64,000 nt of DNA, taken from the NCBI RefSeq assembly GCF_014490035.1, contig NZ_CP061008.1:6572001-6636000 (forward strand), in the 5' to 3' direction. Made by a program: the position numbers and the translations under genes. This document shows positions 1-8,078 of this stretch, one piece after another; position 1 is the stretch's first letter, and every line of letters begins with the position of its first letter. Source of the stretch: Achromobacter xylosoxidans. GTDB taxonomy: Bacteria; Pseudomonadota; Gammaproteobacteria; Burkholderiales; Burkholderiaceae_B. Under the pieces are notes generated by a model. It ran no database searches, was not told the DNA's origin, and saw only the letters and a program-made list of their open reading frames with translations.

Positions 1-669
1 TTCCGCAAGATCCGCCAGGTATGCGACCGCCATGGCGTGCTGCTGATCCTGGACGAGGTCATGTGCGGGCTGGGCCGCACCGGCAGCTATCACGCCTTCG
101 AACAGGAAGGCGTAACGCCTGACCTGCTGACGCTGGCCAAGGGTTTGGGCGGCGGTTATGTGCCCATCGGCGCCGTGCTGGCGCACGACCGCGTCATCGG
201 CGCCATCAACGCGGGCTCGGGCGCGTTCCAGCACGGCTACACCTATGTCGGCCATCCGGTGGCCTGCGCCGCGGCGCTGGCGGTGCAGCGCATCGTGCTG
301 CGCGACAAGCTGGTGGCGCGCGTGGCGGATATGGGCGCGCAGTTCGGCGCCATGCTGGCGGCGAGCCTGGAAAGGCATCCGCACGTCGCCGACATCCGCG
401 GCCGCGGCATGTTCTGGAGCGTGGAGCTGGCCGAGGATCCCGGCAGCCTGCGCGCATTCGCGCCGCAGCGCCGCCTGCATGCGCGCATCAAGACTCAGGC
501 GCGCGAACTGGGCCTGCTGTGCTATCCGGGCGGAGGAACCATAGACGGCAAGCTTGGCGACCACGTGCTGCTGGCGCCGCCTTACCTCAGCACGGCCGAT
601 GAGCTGGCCTTTGCGGCGGACGCGCTGGCCCGCGCCATCGACCTGGCGCTGGCGGACGATACGCCATAA
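1..669 (+). CDS. Class III PLP-dependent aminotransferase (3' part)
   Basis: This reading frame is open from base 1, so the gene starts upstream of the window and only about 222 C-terminal residues are seen. The first visible residues lead into LLILDEVMCGLGRTG, the cofactor-binding Asp region of class III aminotransferases, and LTLAKGLGGGYVPIGAVLA carries the Lys that forms the Schiff base with pyridoxal phosphate. These enzymes move an amino group from an omega-amino acid, diamine or similar donor to a keto acid in the cytoplasm; the substrate cannot be read from the sequence. The stop lies 26 bp before a MurR/RpiR regulator on the same strand, so the two may be co-transcribed and the regulator may control this gene. 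The family is secure; the specific function is open. Confidence 0.9.
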   Translation, partial: FRKIRQVCDRHGVLLILDEVMCGLGRTGSYHAFEQEGVTPDLLTLAKGLGGGYVPIGAVLAHDRVIGAINAGSGAFQHGYTYVGHPVACAAALAVQRIVLRDKLVARVADMGAQFGAMLAASLERHPHVADIRGRGMFWSVELAEDPGSLRAFAPQRRLHARIKTQARELGLLCYPGGGTIDGKLGDHVLLAPPYLSTADELAFAADALARAIDLALADDTP

Positions 670-695
670 TACGCGGCACCTTACCCGGAGCGCAG

Positions 696-1568
696 ATGGA
701 TAAAGCCGCCATCGACAAACTGATCGAAACCCAGTTCTCCTCCCTGCCGCCCAAGCTGCGGCAGGCGGCCCGCTATGCAATCGATCATCCCAAGGACATC
801 GCCCTGGAGTCGATGCGCGCCGCGGCCGGCCACGCCGGCGTGCAGGCCGGCGTCATGCTGCGCCTGGCGCGGCAACTGGGGTTCGATACCTACGAAGCGT
901 TCCGCCAGCCCTACCGCGACTGGCTGGCCGCCGGCGGATCCAGCTTCTCGGGCCGCGCCACCGCGTTGCGCAAGCGTCCGCAGCACGACGCCGACGCCGG
1001 GCTGGTCGCCGACATCCTCGACGCCGAAGTGCGCAACCTGGGCAGCAGCCTCGGTCCCTCCGCACTGCCGGCGCTGAAGGCCGCCCACGGCCTGCTGGCG
1101 GGCGCGCGCCGCGTCTATGTCATCGGCCTGCGCAGCCTGTATCCGGCGGCCTATCACTTCAGCTATGCCTGCGGCATGTTCCTGGACAAGGTCACCCTGC
1201 TCAGCGGCGTCGGCGGCACCTTGGCCGACGAGTTGCGCCGCATCGGACCGGACGACGCGCTGGTCGCCTTCAGCCAGGCGCCTTATGCGCAGGCGGCAGT
1301 CACGGCCGTGGAGTTCGCGCGTGAGCGCGGCGCCGGCGTGGTGGCGGTCACGGACAGCGCGGTGTCGCCCATCGCCCCGGGCGCCAAGGCGCTGCTGCTG
1401 GTGGCCAACGACACGCCCTCGCTGTTTCCCTCGGTGGTGCCTGCGCTGTCCATCGCCCAGACGCTGGCCGCGATGCTGGTCGCGCACAGCGGCGAGGAAA
1501 GCCTGCGCGAAATCGCCAACAGCGAAGCCCAGCTGCAGCGCTTCGGCGTGTACGCCGAAAAGCGCTGA
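696..1568 (+). CDS. MurR/RpiR family transcriptional regulator (HTH + SIS domain)
   Basis: The protein has 290 residues. An N-terminal RpiR-type helix-turn-helix (about residues 1-80, with LPPKLRQAARYAIDHPKDIA and ESMRAAAGHAGVQAGVMLRL) is followed by a sugar-isomerase (SIS) fold at about residues 120-260, including VYVIGLRSLYPAAYHFSYA and FSQAPYAQAAVTAVEFA. Members of this family bind DNA as dimers and sense phosphorylated sugars or related small molecules through the SIS domain. The start is preceded by CCCGGAG. The gene follows the aminotransferase by 26 bp and is convergent, 4 bp apart, with the next minus-strand gene. Its ligand is unknown; control of the upstream aminotransferase operon is the simplest guess from position. 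Confidence 0.9.
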   Translation: MDKAAIDKLIETQFSSLPPKLRQAARYAIDHPKDIALESMRAAAGHAGVQAGVMLRLARQLGFDTYEAFRQPYRDWLAAGGSSFSGRATALRKRPQHDADAGLVADILDAEVRNLGSSLGPSALPALKAAHGLLAGARRVYVIGLRSLYPAAYHFSYACGMFLDKVTLLSGVGGTLADELRRIGPDDALVAFSQAPYAQAAVTAVEFARERGAGVVAVTDSAVSPIAPGAKALLLVANDTPSLFPSVVPALSIAQTLAAMLVAHSGEESLREIANSEAQLQRFGVYAEKR

Positions 1569-1572
1569 GGAC

Positions 1573-2469
1573 TCAGGCGATCGGCGCGGGCGGCTCGCCG
1601 CCTTGCTGCGCCTCTTTCATTTCCATCAGCAGGCTGTGCAGCATCTCGGTGGACAGCCCGTGCAGCACCAGCCGGTAGCCCGCGCGCAGGGTCGACATCG
1701 GCACCAGCGGATGGTTGTTGTTGACCAGGATCAGGTGCTGCGGCGCGCCCAGCAGCTTGGCCGCGTAAATGCCGATGGTCTCGTCCAGCTGCAGCGAATT
1801 GGCCGCGCGCCAGAAGTCGTTGTCGGTCAGCATCAGCTGATACAGCGGCGTGAAGAGCTCGATGGCGCTTTGCAGGTCCAGGAAATTCAGCTTGCCTTGC
1901 GGCATGTCTTCTAGCGACAGGTCCGGGTCGCGGATCATCGAGAAATCGACCTGTTGCGGCGCGTGCATCTCCACCCCCGCATCGCGCAGCGCCTGGTTCA
2001 GGCGAATGACGAAGTTGAACAGGTTCAGGTCGTGCTTGACGAACAGTTCGTCCTTCAGATCATCGATGTTGCGCGGTTCCAGCGGCGTGGTGGTGACGCG
2101 CACCGGCGAGTTGGCGGCAATGAACGACAGGATCTGCGCGCCCAGATGGAAGTGGCGCAGGATCAGCCAGTTGGCCTCGGGCGACACGAAGCGCTTCAGG
2201 CCCCAGGCCAGGATGCGGTGCAACAGCTTCGAATGCGACCAGCGGCGCGGCAGGAAGGTCTTGATGACCTGGATCAGGATGATGAAGGCGCGCGCCAACG
2301 GCCGCAGGAACGGCAGCAGGTACTGGCGCGAGGCGCAGCTGGAATCGGTCAGCCAGGCCTTCTTCACCTTGTCCGGCAAGGGCGTGCTGCGGTCCAGGTA
2401 GAGCGCCAGCCAGGGGCTGGGGTCGGCGGGATCGTGCGGTTTGGCAAGGAATTCGGGTTCTTTGCTCAT
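1573..2469 (-). CDS. Uncharacterised protein, last gene of a lipid-modification cluster
   Basis: A 298-residue protein that I do not recognise as a named family. The start chosen (MSKEPEFLAKPHDP) overlaps the stop of the upstream ketoacyl-synthase fusion gene as TAATG, so translation is probably coupled. It has one moderately hydrophobic stretch near residue 55-75 (LPFLRPLARAFIILIQVIKT), several conserved-looking His residues (RHFHLGAQIL, NNNHPLV), and no signal peptide. The length and soluble-looking remainder could suit a membrane-associated enzyme or partner of the upstream desaturases. A longer in-frame reading upstream exists, but it overlaps the fusion gene and is not credible. Function unknown; membership of the four-gene operon is well supported by the overlap and shared strand. 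Confidence 0.75.
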   Translation of the reverse strand: MSKEPEFLAKPHDPADPSPWLALYLDRSTPLPDKVKKAWLTDSSCASRQYLLPFLRPLARAFIILIQVIKTFLPRRWSHSKLLHRILAWGLKRFVSPEANWLILRHFHLGAQILSFIAANSPVRVTTTPLEPRNIDDLKDELFVKHDLNLFNFVIRLNQALRDAGVEMHAPQQVDFSMIRDPDLSLEDMPQGKLNFLDLQSAIELFTPLYQLMLTDNDFWRAANSLQLDETIGIYAAKLLGAPQHLILVNNNHPLVPMSTLRAGYRLVLHGLSTEMLHSLLMEMKEAQQGGEPPAPIA

Positions 2470-4391
2470 TACGCTTCGCCTTCCATCACATGGTGGAACT
2501 GCATCAGGTACAGCGCGGCCGTGCGGCGCGCCGTGTCGACGATGCGCTGCTCGGCGCGGCCGTCCTCGTCGCAGTCCAGCGCCAGCTCCACCGCCGACAG
2601 CCAGCGCGCCAGGTGATGCTCGTCGTTGTGGCCGTGGTACTCCAGGAAGCGGAAGGCGTCCGGCGGCAGCTTCAGGCTGGCCTTCAGCAGCGGCAGCAGC
2701 GCGGGCACGATGCGCTGGCCCGTGCCTTCGATGATGTAGATGGCGCCCAGCAGGCCAATGGGGTCGCGCGTGGCGGCCAAACCGTGGAGATAGGCGTTGA
2801 GCGCCTCGCCGCCGGGGTTGCGGCGCAGGGCGTCGATGTCCGCGACCGCGCCGCCCGCGGTGCGATAGTCCTGGAACAGGATCTGGAAGTCGTTCTGCTC
2901 TTCGCCCGCATGCGTGTCGATCAAGGCCGCGAGCGGCGCGTACTGCTCCGTCAGCGAGGCCGCGCCTTCGCGCATCCACTTGCTGCCTTCGCGCACCTGC
3001 GGAATCCAGTTCTCCATCCAGTTCAGGTAGTCGGCCGTCTGGAATTGGCGGTTGCGCAGGCGCCGCACCACCGGCGTGCGCCACACGCGCGAGCGGTAGT
3101 CGTGCCAGATCGCGGCCAGTTCGGTCAGCAGCTGGCCCAGGCCTTGGGGCGCCATGTCCGGGTCATGCGGCGGCGCGATGGCTGCAGCGTCATCGCTGTT
3201 CGCGTCCTCGCGCGGCGCAGCCGCCGCCGGCGCGCCCGCGGCGATCTGCGGGGCATGGACCGCCTCGGCCTCCAGCAGCATGTAGGCGGCCATGAAACGG
3301 CCCGATTCCGGGATGTAGCAGAAGATCTGTTCGCCCGGCTTCACTTCGCGCGTTTCCAGGAACTCCGCCAGCATGATCAGGATGGACGCCGCGCCGGTGT
3401 TGCCGCGCCACGCCAGATTGCTGAACCAGCGTTCGCGCGGGATCACCAGGCCGGCCTTCTCCATCAGGTCTTCCACCACAGGAATGAATTTCTCCGACGA
3501 GTAGTGGCACAGGAAGTGATCGACCTGGTCCGGATCCACCCAACCATCGCGCACCAGCTTGGCGTATTCATGGATGCCGATGTCGAACAGGTGCGGCAGC
3601 AGGCGGATGTCCTGGCGCAGCGACAACGCGCCGTCGGCCTCGGCCTCGTTCCAGGACGGATAGTCCAGATGGCCGCGGGCGCGGTCGGCCGACAGGCCCA
3701 GCTGCATGCACACCGGATAGTCGCCCGAGAACGAGCGCTGGTGCACCCACTTCAGGCGCAGGCGCACGCCTTGCGACGCGCCCGGCAGGGGCCGGCCGCT
3801 ATTGCCCAACAGCACCGCCCCCGCGCCGTCCGAAAGCATCCAGCGCAGGAAATGCGCGTCGAAGTCCGCGTCATAGCCGCGCGCCGCAAAACGCGAACGC
3901 TTGAACAGCCGCGACGGCAGTTCGCTGGCCACGGCCAGGGCGCTGGCATGTCCGCCCAGTTCCACGCCCTGCGCGGCCGTCTGGATGGCCGATACGCCCG
4001 CCGCGCAGATGCCGTGCACCGACAGGGTTTCCATCGGATGCGCGGCCAACTCGCCCTGGATCATGTTGGAGAAGCCCGGCATCAACGCATCCCCGCCCGA
4101 GGAGCCGCTGGCCAGCAGCGACACGGCGGACAGGTCGCTGTCGTGACGCCGCAGGCAATCGCGGATGGCGTTGGCCGCCAGTTGCGCGTTGCTGAACACC
4201 GTGGCGCCTTCGGGGTCGATCGCGTAGTAGCGCTGCTTGATGCCGTTCTCGGCCAGGATGCGGCTCTTGATGCGGCTGGACATGCGATTCAGCGGCGCGA
4301 TGTAGCTGTCCATGGCATCGTTGGACACGGGTTCGCCCGGCATGAAATAACCGGCGCTTTCCAGATAGACACGATGAAACGCGATGGGCAT
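2469..4391 (-). CDS. Beta-ketoacyl-ACP synthase III fused to a haem-oxygenase-like diiron domain
   Basis: From the start MPIAFHRVYLESAGY the protein is 640 residues, about twice the usual KAS III. Residues 1-375 form a thiolase-fold condensing enzyme: Cys129 in SVHGICAAGVSA, His296 in DHFLCHYSSEKF and Asn331 in WRGNTGAAS fit the Cys-His-Asn triad. An Ala/Pro/Asp-rich linker (about 380-415) leads to a helical domain (415-640) resembling the haem-oxygenase-like oxidase/oxygenase fold: Glu555 in IYIIEGTGQ and His586, Asp590, His593 (HxxxDxxH) match metal ligands of that superfamily. The condensing half should join an acyl thioester to another acyl unit; the second half could oxidise or decarboxylate the product. 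An upstream in-frame ATG at 4451 would overlap the desaturase gene and is less likely. The exact chemistry is not known. Confidence 0.85.
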   Translation of the reverse strand: MPIAFHRVYLESAGYFMPGEPVSNDAMDSYIAPLNRMSSRIKSRILAENGIKQRYYAIDPEGATVFSNAQLAANAIRDCLRRHDSDLSAVSLLASGSSGGDALMPGFSNMIQGELAAHPMETLSVHGICAAGVSAIQTAAQGVELGGHASALAVASELPSRLFKRSRFAARGYDADFDAHFLRWMLSDGAGAVLLGNSGRPLPGASQGVRLRLKWVHQRSFSGDYPVCMQLGLSADRARGHLDYPSWNEAEADGALSLRQDIRLLPHLFDIGIHEYAKLVRDGWVDPDQVDHFLCHYSSEKFIPVVEDLMEKAGLVIPRERWFSNLAWRGNTGAASILIMLAEFLETREVKPGEQIFCYIPESGRFMAAYMLLEAEAVHAPQIAAGAPAAAAPREDANSDDAAAIAPPHDPDMAPQGLGQLLTELAAIWHDYRSRVWRTPVVRRLRNRQFQTADYLNWMENWIPQVREGSKWMREGAASLTEQYAPLAALIDTHAGEEQNDFQILFQDYRTAGGAVADIDALRRNPGGEALNAYLHGLAATRDPIGLLGAIYIIEGTGQRIVPALLPLLKASLKLPPDAFRFLEYHGHNDEHHLARWLSAVELALDCDEDGRAEQRIVDTARRTAALYLMQFHHVMEGEA

Positions 4392-4423
4392 GAGAGGCCT
4401 CTGGTGGATATAGGGGTGCGGCG

Positions 4424-5356
4424 CTAGCGGATGTGCTCGGGCGCCATGCATGAACGGCTGCGAAAGCGCGGCAGGAAAGCGCCCAGCACGAACACGCGGA
4501 ACATGTAGGGCGTGAGGCCGGGCTCGTTCAAGGCCGGATTCACGCGGCTGCGGTATTGCTCGCGGTGCAGGCGCACCAGTTCGGACCAGTGCGCCCGCGG
4601 ATGCTCATGGTGCGCGGTGTGCAGGCCGATGTTGAAGAGCAGCGGATTGACCAGCCCTTCGAAATTGCGCGCATAGTTCAGGCCTGCGACGGACCGGGGT
4701 CCGCCATCGGCATGGGCATGCTGCAGATAGTTGGTGGCCAGCAGCCAGTGCAGGCCGTGCAGCTGCGGCACGATGACAAACACCAGCGCCTTCATGGGGT
4801 TCACCGCCAACAGCCCGCCCCACAGGCCCAGCCACACGCCGTACTGCGCCATGCAATAGCGCCACGCGCCCGGCCAGTGGCGGCGCAGGCGGCCCAGCCA
4901 CGCGAAGAACAGCGGGTACAGCACCCAGCCGGCCTGCAAGGGATGGATCAGGTAGCCCCACAGGTGATTGGTGTCGCCGCCGAACCGATAGGTGCGCGCC
5001 ACGTCGCGCGCGCCGTGCTTGTAGCGATGGTGATTGGCCACGTGCGCCGGATAGAACACAAAGGTCGGATGCCCTTGGAGCAGCGTGATCCAGAAGTCGG
5101 TGGCGCGGTTGGTCCAGCGCCCCCGCCACATGCGGATGTGCGTGTGATTGTGGTGGATGACGCCCACGCCCAGGGTCAGGAACAGCATCAGGCCGTACAG
5201 CGGCCACCAGAACCCGTGCACCCACTGCCAGGCCGCCAGGGCGGGCAGCGCGGCCAGATAGGCCAGGCTTTGCCAGTCGCGCCAGTTGCGCAGCGACGGC
5301 AGCCTGCGTTGCCGCTTAAGCGCGCCCGCCAAGCGATTCTCGCTGCCGGAAAGCAT
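4424..5356 (-). CDS. Membrane fatty acid desaturase
   Basis: A 310-residue integral membrane protein with the three histidine clusters of the fatty-acid desaturase superfamily: HHNHTH (near residue 68), HVANHHRYKH (near 105) and HTAHHEHPRAHW (near 246). Hydrophobic segments surround these boxes (for example GLMLFLTLGVGVI). These enzymes use a diiron centre and oxygen to insert a double bond in an acyl chain or to hydroxylate it. The start overlaps the 3' end of the preceding sterol-desaturase-like gene by about 41 bp, and the stop lies about 30 bp before the ketoacyl-synthase fusion, so all four genes form one operon. The substrate is unknown; an acyl chain handled by the neighbouring condensing enzyme is likely. 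Confidence 0.88.
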   Translation of the reverse strand: MLSGSENRLAGALKRQRRLPSLRNWRDWQSLAYLAALPALAAWQWVHGFWWPLYGLMLFLTLGVGVIHHNHTHIRMWRGRWTNRATDFWITLLQGHPTFVFYPAHVANHHRYKHGARDVARTYRFGGDTNHLWGYLIHPLQAGWVLYPLFFAWLGRLRRHWPGAWRYCMAQYGVWLGLWGGLLAVNPMKALVFVIVPQLHGLHWLLATNYLQHAHADGGPRSVAGLNYARNFEGLVNPLLFNIGLHTAHHEHPRAHWSELVRLHREQYRSRVNPALNEPGLTPYMFRVFVLGAFLPRFRSRSCMAPEHIR

Positions 5357-6092
5357 TCAGCTGGGACTGCGCCGCCTCGGCCTTGAGGCGGGTGCGGAAC
5401 AGGCGGTCCATGAACGTGAACTGGAAACCGTAATTGCCGTTGTAGCAGGCGTGGTGCAGGTGGTGCCGGCGGCTGGCGGCGAACCAATGCGCGTAGGACA
5501 CATTGGGGAAGAAGTCGTAGTTGGCGTGGCCGATGCAGTTGAAGAACAGGCTGAACAGCGGCACCGAGGCCAGCGCCCAGAAGCTGAAATCATGCAGCAC
5601 CATGGGCAGCATGATCACGTTGCCCAGCATCAGCGCCTCGATGGGATGGAAGCTGTAGGTCGAGAATGGCGTGGTCACCACCGAGCGGTGATGCGGCAGG
5701 TGGAAGCGGCGCAAAAGCTTGGTGTGCAGCAGGCGGTGGTTGATCCAGAAATGCACGTCGTTCCAGGCCACCAGCACCAGGATTTCAAGCGTGATCTTTT
5801 GCCAGCTGGCGTCAGGGTCCAGGTGCGCCCAGCCCAGCTGCAGCAGGCCCCACGGAAAAATCATGCCCGTGCCGAACAGCAGGATGGACAAGCCGGATTG
5901 CGCGAACTCGCGCCGCAGCTGGCCCGGCGCCAGCGGACGCGGATCCAGCGGACGTCCGATGCCCAGCGCGGGCAGGATATGGTGCGTCAGCAGCCAGGTG
6001 GCCGCGCCGAAGACCAGATAGATGCCGCCGAAGAAAAGCAGGCCCGCCAGCATGACTTGCCAGGCGGACAAGGCTACAAAAGCTTGGGCCAT
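5316..6092 (-). CDS. Sterol desaturase/hydroxylase family membrane protein
   Basis: A 258-residue membrane protein. Hydrophobic helices occupy residues 10-40 and 65-110. The histidine motifs of the fatty acid hydroxylase family follow: NDVHFWINHRLLHT, RRFHLPHHRS, STYSFHPIEA and ASRRHHLHHACYNGNYG. This non-haem diiron family hydroxylates or desaturates lipids at the membrane. It is the first gene of a four-gene minus-strand operon with a second desaturase, the KAS III-diiron fusion and an unknown protein. Three separate oxygen-dependent iron enzymes in one operon points to heavy oxidative tailoring of a lipid. A 123-bp gap upstream separates it from the dapA-like gene and must hold the operon promoter if it is not read through. 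Confidence 0.88.
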   Translation of the reverse strand: MAQAFVALSAWQVMLAGLLFFGGIYLVFGAATWLLTHHILPALGIGRPLDPRPLAPGQLRREFAQSGLSILLFGTGMIFPWGLLQLGWAHLDPDASWQKITLEILVLVAWNDVHFWINHRLLHTKLLRRFHLPHHRSVVTTPFSTYSFHPIEALMLGNVIMLPMVLHDFSFWALASVPLFSLFFNCIGHANYDFFPNVSYAHWFAASRRHHLHHACYNGNYGFQFTFMDRLFRTRLKAEAAQSQLNAFRQRESLGGRA

Positions 6093-6215
6093 GAACGTTC
6101 TGTTTCACCCGAAGAATGGGCGCATGATAAGCAATCCGTCAGCTTCCCGGTAGGACATTTATTACAAAATGAATCCGAAGACCACAAAGCTGGCGGACTG
6201 CTCACCAAGTTCGGG

Positions 6216-7112
6216 CTACTGGCAGGGATATTGCCGGTTCAGCCCCGCCACGGCGGCGTCCATGCGCGCGGCCAGACCCGTGCTTGCGGCCGGCATCGGC
6301 AGCCGCAGTTCGTCGCTCAGCAGGCCCTGGCGGCCCAGTTGCGCCTTCAAGGGGCCGGGGTTCGGCTCGGCGAAGGTCAGCTGGATGATGGGGACCAGCG
6401 CGTGGAACAGCTTCCTGGCCAGGTCCAGTTGCTGCGCCTTCACCGCCTGGTGCATGGCCACGAACAGGTCGGGGCGGATGTGCGCGGCGGCCGCGATCAT
6501 GCCCGCGCCCCCCAGGCTCATCACGGACAGCGCCTGCAGGTCCTCGCCCGCCAGCACGTTCATGTTGCCGTCGGCGATCAACGCGATGGTCTTTTCCAGC
6601 GAACCGCCGCAGTCCTTGATCGCCGCGATGTTGGGATGCGCGGCCAGCGCCAGCAGGATCGCTGTATCCAGCGTAGTGCCGGTGCGGTAGGGAATGTCGT
6701 AGAGCACCAGGGGGAAACGCGAGGCATCGGCCAGGCAGCGGAAATACAGGGCGGCGCCTTCCTGGCCGGGGCGCACGTAATACGGCGCGGGCGCCAGGAT
6801 GCCGGCCAGCGGACGCGTGCCGAAGGCGGCCAGGCGCTGCATCACGTGTCCATGATGATTGCCCGCCAGGCCCATGATGACGGGCAGCCTGCCCGCCTCG
6901 GTCAGCACGGCGTCCAGCACCGCCAGTTGCTCGGCATCATCCAGCGACGCGGCTTCGCCGGTGCTGCCGCACACCACCAGCCCGTCCACGCCCGCGGCGG
7001 CATAGTGGCGCACCAGGCGGCGCAAGGCCCCGCCATCGACGGCGCCGCCGGAAAACGGCGTGACCAGAGGCACCCAGACGCCCTGGATCGGAGATTGATG
7101 ATGAGATTGCAT
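6216..7112 (-). CDS. DapA family aldolase (dihydrodipicolinate synthase-like)
   Basis: A 298-residue (beta/alpha)8 enzyme. The start MQSHHQSPIQGVWVPLVTPF is chosen because AAGGAG lies 8 bases upstream; an ATG at 7244 gives an unsupported 44-residue extension. Seen motifs: GSTGEAASLDDAEQ (substrate carboxylate loop), YDIPYRTGTTLD (catalytic Tyr) and IAAIKDCGGSLEKT (Schiff-base Lys). The family condenses or cleaves pyruvate with an aldehyde; members include 4-hydroxy-tetrahydrodipicolinate synthase, N-acetylneuraminate lyase and sugar-acid aldolases. Housekeeping DapA is usually encoded elsewhere, and the stand-alone position makes a side-pathway aldolase possible. Its leader holds two overlapping inverted repeats (see 7214-7258). 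Confidence 0.88.
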   Translation of the reverse strand: MQSHHQSPIQGVWVPLVTPFSGGAVDGGALRRLVRHYAAAGVDGLVVCGSTGEAASLDDAEQLAVLDAVLTEAGRLPVIMGLAGNHHGHVMQRLAAFGTRPLAGILAPAPYYVRPGQEGAALYFRCLADASRFPLVLYDIPYRTGTTLDTAILLALAAHPNIAAIKDCGGSLEKTIALIADGNMNVLAGEDLQALSVMSLGGAGMIAAAAHIRPDLFVAMHQAVKAQQLDLARKLFHALVPIIQLTFAEPNPGPLKAQLGRQGLLSDELRLPMPAASTGLAARMDAAVAGLNRQYPCQ

Positions 7113-7428
7113 GAGAACACTCCTTCGGTGTAAGCGGACCGTGGTTGGACCGTACAGAAGTGCTCGGGATGTCAGGGGATGCGCGGACGGCGCCAAGCGC
7201 CGCCAGGAGGCCGCTGTTCCGTCGCCCATCTGACGGAACAGCATGCTCCGGTCAGATGAGCGGCTGTTTTTTGGATTTCAGGCCGGCGCAAACCAGCACC
7301 ACGCCCTGGGCGCGGAACGGGAAAGCGGATTGGTTGGCCTGATGAATCATGTATGGATTGAATGCAGTGATCTGCAAGCGCAGATGCGGGAATCTACCGG
7401 GAGCCCGCAACGCTGTCAACGCCGCGCC
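7113..7428. other. Intergenic region between dapA-like and msrC genes
   Basis: 316 bases without a convincing gene. It contains the dapA-like ribosome binding site at its left edge, two overlapping inverted repeats at 7214-7258, a run of T at 7265-7270 and nothing else that I can assign. Confidence 0.6.
7214..7258. promoter_or_regulatory. Two overlapping inverted repeats in the dapA-like leader
   Basis: CTGTTCCGTC (7214-7223) pairs exactly with GACGGAACAG (7232-7241), and CATCTGAC (7227-7234) pairs exactly with GTCAGATG (7251-7258). The two stems share bases and cannot form together. They lie about 100-145 bases upstream of the dapA-like start on the minus strand. They could be alternative RNA folds or nested protein-binding sites. 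Confidence 0.45.
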
Positions 7429-7914
7429 TCAGCCCAGGCTCGCCAGGAACACCGCGCACAGGGCTTCCATGCCCTGGCGGTCGTCTTGGTCGAAGCGGTC
7501 GGGCACGGGGCTGTCCACATCCCACACGCCGATCAATTGGCCCTGGTGCACCAGCGGCACCACGATTTCGGAACGCGAGGCCGCATCGCAGGCGATGTGG
7601 CCGGGGAACGCGTGCACGTCAGGCACCAGCTGCGTCTGGCGCTGGCTGGCGGCCGCGCCACACACGCCGCGGTTCAGCGGAATGCGCACGCAGGCCGGCT
7701 TGCCCTGGAACGGGCCCAACACCAGTTCGGTGCCGTCGAAGAAATAGAAACCCGCCCAGTTCAGTTCGGGCAGGGCCTGATAGGCCAGCGCGCTCAGGTT
7801 GGCGGCATTGGCGATGCGGTCATGCTCGCCTTCGAGCAGGGCACGGGCCTGGGCGACCAGTCCGGCATACAGGGCGGCCTTGGAATCGGCGACGATGGGA
7901 GCGGCTTCGAACAT
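7429..7914 (-). CDS. msrC: Free methionine-(R)-sulfoxide reductase (GAF domain)
   Basis: A 161-residue single GAF-domain protein. Cys75 (GKPACVRI), Cys85 (RGVCGAAAS) and Cys109 (HIACDAAS) have the spacing of the three redox Cys of the fRMsr family (10 and 24 residues apart, as in the E. coli enzyme). The protein reduces free L-methionine-(R)-sulfoxide in the cytoplasm using thioredoxin, as part of oxidative damage repair. Other family marks are LNWAGFYFFDG, SEIVVPLV and GVWDVDSP. It is a single-gene unit: about 165 bp separate it from the divergent aminotransferase gene, and a 316-bp gap lies downstream. Confidence is high because both length and Cys pattern fit. Confidence 0.92.
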   Translation of the reverse strand: MFEAAPIVADSKAALYAGLVAQARALLEGEHDRIANAANLSALAYQALPELNWAGFYFFDGTELVLGPFQGKPACVRIPLNRGVCGAAASQRQTQLVPDVHAFPGHIACDAASRSEIVVPLVHQGQLIGVWDVDSPVPDRFDQDDRQGMEALCAVFLASLG

Positions 7915-8078
7915 GGGAAATGTAACTGTACAGGCGGTTATCGATGCAGGTGATTTTAGAGGCTGCGGCCATTAAGAGGGCCGGGTGACGGTCGTGTGGG
8001 ACAATAATTTCTAGATTGCCCTAGCCCACCCCCAACGGACAAACTGCCCGCATTTCCTTACCCTTCCAAAGAGCACTC

